Made by a program: the position numbers and the translations under genes
In this document: piece after piece, positions 1 to 5,889 of the stretch
Numbering within the stretch: the first letter of the stretch is position 1
How the letters are laid out: each line of letters opens with the position of its first letter
Assembly: GCA_030600405.1 (NCBI GenBank)
Contig: JAUVMD010000097.1
Location: 1 to 5,959 of the forward strand
Length of the DNA stretch: 5,959 nt
Direction of reading: 5' to 3'
From: Nitrospirota bacterium
Lineage (GTDB): Bacteria; Nitrospinota; Nitrospinia; Nitrospinales; Nitrospinaceae
Notes under the pieces: generated by a model
The model's input: the letters and a program-made list of their open reading frames with translations, nothing else
Told to the model about the DNA's origin: nothing
The model's database searches: none

Positions 1-1147
1 AGTGGTAGGATTCCGCGACCACAAAATACTGCTGATGCCGCTGGGAGAAATGACCGGCATCGAGCCGGGAAGCATCATCGAATCGAAAGACGACTCCCCC
101 TTAATCAACGTCAGCGACGGTTTACTAGGGCGTGTTCTGGATGGCAACGGCCTTCCGCTCGACGGCAAAGGCCCGATTCCCTTGGGAGTCGATTACCCGA
201 TTTTCGGCACCCCGGTCAACCCGCTTGACAAAGACCGGGTCCGGGAGCCGCTGGACGTCGGCATACGGGCAATCAACGCCCTGCTCACTTGCGGCAAAGG
301 ACAACGGCTCGGAATCATGGCCGGCACGGGAATCGGCAAATCGATTTTATTGGGCATGATCGCCCGCAACACTTCAGCGGATGTCAACGTGGTTGCACTG
401 ATCGGCGAACGGGGACGGGAAGTTAAAGAATTTATTGAAGAGAATCTGGGCGGGGAAGGATTAAAAAATTCGGTAGTGGTGGCGGCAGCTTCAGATCAAC
501 CGCCGCTGGTACGTCTCAGAGGCGCGTTTATCGCTCACACGATCGCCGAGTATTTCCGCGACCGAGGCAAAGACGTCTTGTTGATGATGGATTCGGTGAC
601 TCGGTTCGCGCTGGCGCAGAGGGAAATCGGATTATCCGTCGGCGAACCTCCGACCACCCGCGGATTCACGCCTTCCGTATTTTCCCTGCTCCCCAAATTG
701 ATGGAGCGTGCCGGAACTTCCTCCGGCAAGGGAACGATCACCGGGCTCTATACGGTTCTGGTGGAAGGGGACGATTTAACCGAACCCATTTCGGATTCGG
801 TGCAGGCTATCCTGGATGGCCACATCGTATTGTCGCGGCGGCTTTCTTCGCACAATCATTATCCTGCCATCGACGTGCTGGAAAGCATCAGCCGATTGAT
901 GATCGACGTGGTCTCCAAAGAGCAAATCGATTTGGCCATGCAGTTTAAAGATATCCTCGCGACCTACCGCGAGGCGGAAGACCTGATCAACATCGGCGCT
1001 TATGCGGAGGGGAGCAATCCCAAGATTGACTTGGCCATTCAAAAAATTGAAGCGTTCAACCAATTTTTGCGGCAGGACATCGGGGAATCAATCTCCATGA
1101 AGGACAGCATCAGCGGGCTCCAACAAGTTGTGGAGGATGGATCATGA
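1..1147 (+). CDS. fliI: Flagellum-specific ATP synthase FliI (5' end missing)
   Basis: ATPase of the flagellar type III export apparatus. It forms a hexamer at the cytoplasmic face of the basal body and, with FliH and FliJ, helps feed flagellar subunits into the export gate. Numbering from the GTG at base 2, the Walker A/P-loop is AGTGIGKS (107-114), followed by GERGRE (135-140), whose Glu136 lies 23 residues after the P-loop lysine. That is the spacing of the catalytic Lys188/Glu211 pair I recall in Salmonella FliI. A Walker B-like strand DVLLMMDSVTR (191-201) and the EPPTTRGFTPSVFS segment (215-228) are FliI/SctN-type. The frame is open to the window edge and about 70-75 N-terminal residues are absent, so the GTG at base 2 is unlikely to be the true start. 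Its stop overlaps the fliJ start (ATGA, 1144-1147). A non-flagellar SctN homologue is conceivable, but the fliJ-like neighbour favours FliI. Confidence 0.95.
   Translation, partial: VVGFRDHKILLMPLGEMTGIEPGSIIESKDDSPLINVSDGLLGRVLDGNGLPLDGKGPIPLGVDYPIFGTPVNPLDKDRVREPLDVGIRAINALLTCGKGQRLGIMAGTGIGKSILLGMIARNTSADVNVVALIGERGREVKEFIEENLGGEGLKNSVVVAAASDQPPLVRLRGAFIAHTIAEYFRDRGKDVLLMMDSVTRFALAQREIGLSVGEPPTTRGFTPSVFSLLPKLMERAGTSSGKGTITGLYTVLVEGDDLTEPISDSVQAILDGHIVLSRRLSSHNHYPAIDVLESISRLMIDVVSKEQIDLAMQFKDILATYREAEDLINIGAYAEGSNPKIDLAIQKIEAFNQFLRQDIGESISMKDSISGLQQVVEDGS
1132..1136 (+). promoter_or_regulatory. Ribosome binding site of fliJ
   Basis: GGAGG inside the last codons of fliI, 7 bases before the ATG at 1144. 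It fixes the fliJ start and points to translational coupling with fliI. Confidence 0.75.
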
Positions 1148-1581
1148 CCTTTCGTTTTGAATCGTTGTTGAGGTTACGTAAAAACGCGGAGAATCTGGAA
1201 CAACGCGCCATGGCGGAGATGCAAAATCATCTCTATGCCCGCCAAAATGAATTGCAGGATTTAAATTCCTCCGACACAAAAAACAAAGATGAACTGCAGA
1301 CCCGGCTCCAGCAGACCCTCCCCGGCAGGACTTTGGGTCTGTATGACCGATATTTTCAATCCCTGGGCATCCGATCCGGCCTGCAGAAGCAAATCATATC
1401 AGAAACCGCTGAAAAAGTTGAAACCAAGCGGTTGGAACTGGTTGAGGCAATGAAAAAACGGCGCGTTATGGAAATCCTGAAAGACCGTGAAATTTTAAAG
1501 AAGAAAAGTAAAGTTCTTAAAGATGAAATTGCGCTGATGGACGAAATTGCTTCGACACGATGGCCGACGGGAAAATTATGA
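1144..1581 (+). CDS. fliJ: Flagellar export protein FliJ
   Basis: A small, highly charged, almost wholly helical protein of 145 residues, close to the usual FliJ length (about 147). In the family it forms an antiparallel coiled coil resembling the F1 gamma subunit, inserts into the FliI hexamer and recycles export chaperones. The N-terminus MTFRFESLLRLRK is typical of FliJ, which usually opens with a phenylalanine-rich 'F-x-L-x-x-L-L-x-x-R' segment. Two long helices are likely (about 5-58 and 68-140), separated by a break near PGRT (60-63). The start is well supported: a GGAGG ribosome binding site at 1132-1136 lies 7 bases upstream, and the ATG overlaps the fliI stop. Primary sequence is poorly conserved in this family, so the call rests on N-terminal pattern, length, coiled-coil character and position directly after fliI. 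Confidence 0.88.
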   Translation: MTFRFESLLRLRKNAENLEQRAMAEMQNHLYARQNELQDLNSSDTKNKDELQTRLQQTLPGRTLGLYDRYFQSLGIRSGLQKQIISETAEKVETKRLELVEAMKKRRVMEILKDREILKKKSKVLKDEIALMDEIASTRWPTGKL

Positions 1582-2147
1582 GACATTTTTCCTTTCAACT
1601 CGTTACCGGTCTCACCTGCGCATACGCGTTGCTGGCAGGATCGTGGGCCTACGCCCAGAATTCACCAACCGCTCCGCAACCGGAGCCAACGCCGAAAGCT
1701 CAAACGGAACCTCCGCAACTACCGACCCAGCCCGCTTCCGTTTCTCCAGAGACGCTTCGCCTGCTGGAAATGATCGAACGTAAAAACCGGGAACTGAAAA
1801 AGCGGGAGGAAGAATTACTCCTTAAAGAAAAGAACCTTGAGGTGCTTGAGAAAAAAATTCTTTCCGATCTTCAAAAAATCGAGGAAGCCCTGGCGCGTAG
1901 TGAGGAGATGGTGGGCATCAAAAAGGACCTGATCGAGAAAAATGTGAAGGCGCTGGTCAAGGCCTACTCCAACATGAAACCGGTGCAAGCCGCAGCGCTA
2001 CTGGAAAGCATGGACGAAGCCACTGCTATTATCATTATTTCGCGCATGAATAGCCGGGTGGCAGGAAAAGTGCTGGGGGCTATGAATACGAGGATCGCCA
2101 AAAACATCAGCGAAAAAATCGCCGGCAAGAAAAGCGATACAAATTAA
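1578..2147 (+). CDS. Secreted coiled-coil protein with MgtE-N/MotE-like domain
   Basis: A 189-residue protein, probably exported to the periplasm. From the ATG at 1578 it has a short N-terminus, a hydrophobic stretch (about 8-22) and an AYA|Q signal peptidase I-like site after residue 26. A Pro/Gln/Thr-rich linker follows (29-53), then a strongly charged coiled coil (about 58-122), then a helical domain (about 123-183) containing NMKPVQAAALLESMDEATA and ISRMNSRVAGKVLGAMN. Such repeats are typical of the MgtE intracellular N domain and of MotE-family proteins, which in Sinorhizobium act as a periplasmic chaperone for the motility protein MotC. A longer reading from the ATG at 1560 is possible. 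I prefer 1578 because it makes an ATGA overlap with the fliJ stop, gives a cleaner signal peptide and has a weak GGGA 5 bases upstream, whereas 1560 has no visible ribosome binding site. The fliI-fliJ context implies a role in motor or export-gate assembly; the exact function is inferred. Confidence 0.8.
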   Translation: MRHFSFQLVTGLTCAYALLAGSWAYAQNSPTAPQPEPTPKAQTEPPQLPTQPASVSPETLRLLEMIERKNRELKKREEELLLKEKNLEVLEKKILSDLQKIEEALARSEEMVGIKKDLIEKNVKALVKAYSNMKPVQAAALLESMDEATAIIIISRMNSRVAGKVLGAMNTRIAKNISEKIAGKKSDTN

Positions 2148-2179
2148 AACACTTCGCTTCCCTGACTGGCCCATCTCTA

Positions 2180-2902
2180 TCATGCGGGCTCTTTCGGTAG
2201 ATCCATCCCGGGCACAACAATTCCAAACGACATAAGATACTTGATCCCTTCCTCCCGCGTCATTTTCAACGGAATGATCTGGTCACGCGGCAGGATCAAC
2301 ATGAAACCGAGCGTCACGTTGGGGAGGAGGGGAAGAAATACGTTGACCAGATCCTCACCCGTCCGGCCAGCCACCTCCCCATGTTCATCGCAGGACACCA
2401 AGCCGATCATTCGTGAAGACGGGTGGGGATAATGAACCAAAACCATTTGCTCGAATGGAGACTTCCCAGGCCGGGAAATAGCAACGACCACCTCCCGGAT
2501 GGTCATGTAAATTCCCCGAACAAACGGGACTTGGTGCATTAGATAATCCCAGGCGCGAACCAATTGTTTCCCTAAAAAATTGGCGGTCACCAAGCCTATT
2601 ATAAAAATAAAAAGGCAAATCAATATGAAGCCCAATCCGGGAAGATGGAAGTCTTCAGGCAGGGGAAGTTGCAATTGGAGGATGATCCAGGTCACCACCG
2701 GTGCCATGAGCGCATCCAGTTTGCCGATGACGAACGCCATCACGATATAGGTCAGGGCAATGGGGATGATTACAAGCAGTCCCGCAATCATATTCCGTTT
2801 AATAAAATCTCTCAAAGTACTCTCGGAAATAGAAGAAACAATTGAATTCCCAACGGCTGACAGCCCGCCCGGATGGATGGCCCAAATATCCCGGCCATTC
2901 AA
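2180..2902 (-). CDS. DUF502 family two-helix membrane protein
   Basis: Inner-membrane protein of unknown function. Two hydrophobic segments (about 39-60 and 88-108 in the 240-residue reading) are followed by a soluble part with DUF502 hallmarks. These include VPFVRGIYMTIREV (125-138), a VLVHYPHPSSRMIGLVS strand pair (154-170), and VNVFLPLLPNVTLGFMLILP (186-205) leading to IIPLKMTREEGIKYLMS. The start is uncertain. The longest reading uses a TTG at 2902 that lies three codons after an in-frame TAA and has no ribosome binding site. A second TTG at 2815 (residue 30) follows GAGAG by 4 bases and gives 211 residues beginning LRDFIKRNMIAGLL, closer to the usual DUF502 N-terminus. I consider 2815 at least as likely. 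The gene is the last of the - strand set, 95 bases after kamA, and ends 32 bases from the convergent flagellar operon. Confidence 0.88.
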   Translation of the reverse strand: MNGRDIWAIHPGGLSAVGNSIVSSISESTLRDFIKRNMIAGLLVIIPIALTYIVMAFVIGKLDALMAPVVTWIILQLQLPLPEDFHLPGLGFILICLFIFIIGLVTANFLGKQLVRAWDYLMHQVPFVRGIYMTIREVVVAISRPGKSPFEQMVLVHYPHPSSRMIGLVSCDEHGEVAGRTGEDLVNVFLPLLPNVTLGFMLILPRDQIIPLKMTREEGIKYLMSFGIVVPGMDLPKEPA

Positions 2903-2942
2903 TATATTTTAAGCGAAGGCAGGGTCTCTGTCAAAACCAGCA

Positions 2943-2967
2943 TCACCCGTCAACAGGCCCAGGGTGA
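2943..2967 (-). repeat. Imperfect palindrome resembling a dispersed REP-like repeat
   Basis: On the - strand the 25-base unit begins TCACCC and ends GGGTGA, giving a 6-base-pair stem around a 13-base loop (TGGGCCTGTTGAC). It lies between kamA and the DUF502 gene. It resembles, with about three changes, a family of short dispersed palindromes I remember from environmental genomes (TCACCCTGAGCCTGTCGA followed by AGGGTGA). It could act as a processing or attenuation hairpin after kamA. It is not followed by a run of T on the - strand, so it is a poor intrinsic terminator. Only one copy is present in the window, so repeat status is an inference. Confidence 0.4.
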
Positions 2968-2997
2968 CAAAGGGAGGTAAAGTCGTAGGAGGTGGGG

Positions 2998-4131
2998 CTA
3001 CGCCATTTCACACAGCTTGTCGGGAGAGGAAACCACCGTGGCACTCGGCACATTTTTTTTCGGGGATTTTTCGGTCGGCTGAGGATACCGGAACACCTTG
3101 CCTTCAAAGTTTCGGACCATAATTTCGCGATCGTTATATTCCACCACCGTGTCGGGCAGTAACCGGACTTTACCCCCGCCGCCCGGGGTATCGATCACAA
3201 AATAAGGCACCCCCATACCGGAAGTGTGGCCCTGCAATCCACGGATGATCTCAAGTCCCTTTTCAATTTTAGTCCGAAAATGATCTGTTCCCATCGTCAT
3301 ATCCGCCTGGTACAGGTAATACGGCTTGATGCGAATCTTGAGCAGTTTGTGCACCAGCTCCTTCATGATTTCCACCTCGTCATTCACCCCTTTGAGTAGA
3401 ACCGTCTGACTGCCCAGCGGAATACCGGCATCGGCCATTCGGTTGCAGGCCAGTTCAACCTCTGGCGTAATTTCAGCGGGATGATTAAAATGCAGGTTGG
3501 CGTAAAGCGGATGAAATTTTTTCAACATCTCACACAAAGCGGGGGTAATACGTTCCGGCAACGTGCCGGGAACACGGGTACCGATGCGGATGATTTCGAG
3601 ATGCTTGATTTCCCTGAGCGACCCCAGGATGCGCTCCAATTCCTTATCGGGAACTAGCAGGGGATCACCACCGGACATGATTACATCGCGTATCTCCGGG
3701 TGCCGCGCAATGTACTCGATACCCTGCCGCAGGGTTTCGCGGGTCACGATCCCCGGAAAACCGATTTTGCGCTTGCGGGTGCAGAATCGACAAATAATCG
3801 GACACTGATTGTTCAACATCAACAACACACGGTCGGGATAGCGGTGGACCAGCTCGGGAACTGGCATATTCTCTTCTTCGTTGAGAGGATCAGTATCCAA
3901 AGTTTCTTCAGCACTTAAAAAATCATCCAGTTCTTCGGCAGTAGGAACCACCTGCTTCCATAAAGGATCGTTTTCTTCCTTGATCTGGTTCAGGAAATAG
4001 GAATTAATCCGAATCGGGAAAATCTCCGAAACCTTCTGAAGCTTTTTCAAGTATTCTTTTGATCCCGATACAAAGGGCAGGTCTTCCACTTTTACCGCAC
4101 TATCGCTCAGTTGTTTTTGCCAGCGCTCCAT
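2998..4131 (-). CDS. kamA: Lysine 2,3-aminomutase (KamA/AblA-type radical SAM enzyme)
   Basis: Radical-SAM, PLP-dependent aminomutase that most likely converts L-lysine to L-beta-lysine. In order the 377-residue protein has a helical N-terminal region, the cluster motif CPIICRFC (C-x3-C-x2-C, Cys110/114/117) followed by TRKR, the SAM-binding SGGDPL (153-158), and the PLP motif PGGGGK with Lys321. Asp277 (QADMTMG) and Asp314 (VIDTPGGGGK) sit 44 and 7 residues before that lysine. This matches the spacing of clostridial KamA Asp293, Asp330 and Lys337, the two aspartates that hold the lysine amino group. This argues against glutamate 2,3-aminomutase and against EpmB, which lacks the second aspartate. 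The protein is shorter than clostridial KamA (about 416) and lacks its C-terminal zinc-binding cysteine cluster. A Lys/Ser/Pro-rich tail (350-377) follows NFEGKVFRYP instead. AAAGG lies 6 bases before the ATG on the - strand. It is third in an operon, 21 bases after the glutaredoxin-like gene. Confidence 0.92.
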   Translation of the reverse strand: MERWQKQLSDSAVKVEDLPFVSGSKEYLKKLQKVSEIFPIRINSYFLNQIKEENDPLWKQVVPTAEELDDFLSAEETLDTDPLNEEENMPVPELVHRYPDRVLLMLNNQCPIICRFCTRKRKIGFPGIVTRETLRQGIEYIARHPEIRDVIMSGGDPLLVPDKELERILGSLREIKHLEIIRIGTRVPGTLPERITPALCEMLKKFHPLYANLHFNHPAEITPEVELACNRMADAGIPLGSQTVLLKGVNDEVEIMKELVHKLLKIRIKPYYLYQADMTMGTDHFRTKIEKGLEIIRGLQGHTSGMGVPYFVIDTPGGGGKVRLLPDTVVEYNDREIMVRNFEGKVFRYPQPTEKSPKKNVPSATVVSSPDKLCEMA

Positions 4132-4137
4132 ATTGAA

Positions 4138-4142
4138 CCTTT
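4138..4142 (-). promoter_or_regulatory. Ribosome binding site of kamA
   Basis: AAAGG on the - strand, ending 6 bases before the kamA ATG (4131-4129), within the 21-base gap after the glutaredoxin-like gene. It supports the chosen kamA start. Confidence 0.5.
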
Positions 4143-4152
4143 GAATTGTTAA

Positions 4153-4392
4153 TCAGGAATGAATCGAATAGGTTTTTTTGAGATGGTCAATGATGTCATA
4201 CTCGTCGTCCAACACCACGTCGCCATCGACTAGGACCGGGACATGGGTTTGACCGGAAACTTCGTGGACTTCTTTTCGCAAGTGGTGAGGCCAGGGAACG
4301 TCGATTTTTTCATAATCGATTTGAAGATTCGTCAAAACCTCCCGAACCATGGAGCAATAACCGCACCCGTCAATATTGTAAAGTTTCATCAT
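4153..4392 (-). CDS. Glutaredoxin-like thiol-disulfide protein
   Basis: A 79-residue thioredoxin-fold protein, about the length of a minimal bacterial glutaredoxin. It opens with a beta strand (MKLYNI) and a redox motif CGYC (Cys10, Cys13), where classical glutaredoxins have CPYC. Next come a helix, the strand YEKIDVPW, and HVPVLV with the expected cis-proline (Pro52). The C-terminal helix is DEYDIIDHLKK. The acidic DDEYDIIDHL end resembles GST N-terminal domains more than the GG-containing glutathione-binding end of canonical glutaredoxins, so glutathione use is uncertain. Two adjacent ATG codons (4392 and 4389) could serve as start, and the first lies 3 bases after the upstream ATP-grasp stop. 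No ribosome binding site sits at normal spacing, so translation is probably coupled to the upstream gene. A role in keeping an operon partner's thiols reduced is inference. Confidence 0.85.
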   Translation of the reverse strand: MMKLYNIDGCGYCSMVREVLTNLQIDYEKIDVPWPHHLRKEVHEVSGQTHVPVLVDGDVVLDDEYDIIDHLKKTYSIHS

Positions 4393-4395
4393 CGT

Positions 4396-5811
4396 TTAAG
4401 CTTGGCTCTCCAGCCCGGTCGCACAAGGCACCATGACTGCATCCACCATTCCATGAATTTTCTTTTTGTCGTGCGGGCACAGGGTGGCCAGAATGCCTCC
4501 CAACCGCGCCTGATTCTCCACCACAAAATAATAGGGCGTCAACCGCGCCCGACTCTCCATGGTATCCATGGATTCCGTTTTTGAATTCCAGAAGGCGGCT
4601 TCGATCCGCTTGCCTTTATGAAATTCCTGCAAAATATAGGGCTGATGTGGAAACTCCGCGAGCGCGCGGTCCAAGGTCTTGCCCCAGTCCTCACTCGACA
4701 CATCGTGTCCCATCACCACCCCCCGGCTCCCCCACGCTTCCGGAGAAAATCCCGAGGGCTTGATCACCAATTCCCGCTCCTTCTGAGTCAGGGAATATAG
4801 GTCTTGCCATTCACTTATGGGATTCCCTTTGACATTCAAATTGGGAATCACCGCATGAGGGGGCAACGGTCGGTCGTCCAACACCCATGTGTTTGGAATT
4901 AGATGAGACAGGAGCGCAAAGGTTTCAACTCCCAGCGCTTTTTCCCACCAGGGAATGAGCGCCGGATGGTGCAACAGGGCGAAACTCAGCTTTTCTTCCA
5001 GATGCGGCTTGTAGGGCGGGGTGGTCTTCACGCGGCCTTTTTTATTACTGAACATCAGCAATTCTGCTTTGGGGATGTTTTTCAGGTCAAACAACTCGTA
5101 AAACCGGTACAGCGCATCGATGGCGACTTCCCGGCCGGCATCCATCACAAACAATCCTTCTTCTTTGAACAGAATCTCGCGTGGATGCACCACATAAACG
5201 GGTAAACCACGCTTTTTCAAAACATCTCCCAGGAACACCATCTCGCTCCAGTAATCCCGTGCCTCATCGGAAACGACAATCGCGGCCGAGCACCCTTTTT
5301 CTCCGGTGACGGATTCGAGCATTTGATAAAACAGCGAGGGAATACCGCCTTCCGCCGAGCCGATAATGTTCCTATCCTCTCTGGAATACAGGGTCATCAA
5401 TTGGGCGGTCAGTCCGAAGCCCCCCGGCACAGCATCCAGTTCCGTCACAGCAAATCCATCTTCCTTGACAATCACATCAGGTCGAATGATGCCCGGAAGC
5501 TGGGATTTGAACCGCTTCATGCGGCTGTATTCCACCAACTCCGTCGGCTTGCCCCGGTCCATATAGTCAGCCACCCAGGCGGGCACCCTGCCCTTCACAC
5601 TGTCGAAATACAATTGATTGAGTGCGGTATAGAATTTCAGCAGATGCTGGCCGAGGTCCTGAAAAAAAGCCGCATCGTTGGGCGACAGGTGAAACGGGTC
5701 GGGAGAAATGCGCCAGGTGTTGTCGCCGTCGCCCGCCTGTTGGGAATACAGGCCGGACTCCATCAGTGAGTTCTGAATATCGGCGCAAATGTGATCGGGG
5801 CTGGCAATCAT
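4396..5811 (-). CDS. ATP-grasp-like protein of unassigned function
   Basis: A soluble 471-residue protein with no signal peptide or membrane segment. I do not recognise it as a named enzyme, but its layout suggests an ATP-grasp ligase, perhaps of the circularly permuted glutathionylspermidine-synthase-like kind. An early segment has IRPDVIV (109-115) and VTELDAVPGGFGLT (122-135), comparable to the 'R-x-D ... E-x-N-x-x-P' substrate/metal segment of that group. A central Rossmann-like stretch (about 175-245) follows. Then come a nucleotide-binding strand and glycine-rich loop, LVIKPSGFSPEAWGSRGVVM (348-367), and the hinge-like PYILQEF (391-397). A C-terminal RLTPYYFVV / LGGILATL pair resembles the closing strands of ATP-grasp domains. 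The 5' end is an ATG with no strong ribosome binding site. It is the first clear gene of the ATP-grasp / glutaredoxin / kamA operon. Such enzymes usually join an amine to a carboxylate, but the substrate here is unknown. A degenerate, non-catalytic relative is possible. Confidence 0.72.
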   Translation of the reverse strand: MIASPDHICADIQNSLMESGLYSQQAGDGDNTWRISPDPFHLSPNDAAFFQDLGQHLLKFYTALNQLYFDSVKGRVPAWVADYMDRGKPTELVEYSRMKRFKSQLPGIIRPDVIVKEDGFAVTELDAVPGGFGLTAQLMTLYSREDRNIIGSAEGGIPSLFYQMLESVTGEKGCSAAIVVSDEARDYWSEMVFLGDVLKKRGLPVYVVHPREILFKEEGLFVMDAGREVAIDALYRFYELFDLKNIPKAELLMFSNKKGRVKTTPPYKPHLEEKLSFALLHHPALIPWWEKALGVETFALLSHLIPNTWVLDDRPLPPHAVIPNLNVKGNPISEWQDLYSLTQKERELVIKPSGFSPEAWGSRGVVMGHDVSSEDWGKTLDRALAEFPHQPYILQEFHKGKRIEAAFWNSKTESMDTMESRARLTPYYFVVENQARLGGILATLCPHDKKKIHGMVDAVMVPCATGLESQA

Positions 5812-5889
5812 AGCTTCAGGTTAACATGAATGAGTCAACGATTCAGGGGAAACGGGTCTGTCGTGTCCTATAAAGATGCAGGCCCCGAC

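Noticed and set aside
776..1063. 95-codon - strand open frame opposite fliI
   Set aside because: It overlaps conserved fliI coding sequence and has no ribosome binding site or recognisable motif.
1560..1577. Alternative upstream ATG (1560) for the MotE-like gene
   Set aside because: No ribosome binding site, and it lengthens the signal peptide N-terminus with MADGKI. The ATG at 1578 matches the ATGA coupling seen at the fliI/fliJ junction.
2132..2159. AAGCGA / TCGCTT 6-base-pair stem spanning the stop of the MotE-like gene, possible terminator
   Set aside because: The loop is 16 bases, the stem is short, and the + strand is followed by CCCTGAC rather than T. On the - strand only a weak TTCTT follows, so it is too weak to call.
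2998..4131. EpmB (EF-P beta-lysylation mutase) identity for the KamA homologue
   Set aside because: Asp314 in the VIDTPGGGGK segment and the PGGGGK PLP motif are KamA-like, and no epmA or efp gene lies nearby in the window.
5323..5769. 148-codon + strand open frame opposite the ATP-grasp gene
   Set aside because: It lies wholly within a better-supported - strand gene with recognisable motifs. The translation is His/Gln/Arg-rich and resembles no family, so it is a shadow frame.
5811..5844. TTGACT on the - strand at 5838-5833 as a -35 box for the ATP-grasp gene
   Set aside because: The matching -10 position (AGCTAT, 17 bases downstream) is a poor match and overlaps the start codon, which would demand a leaderless message.
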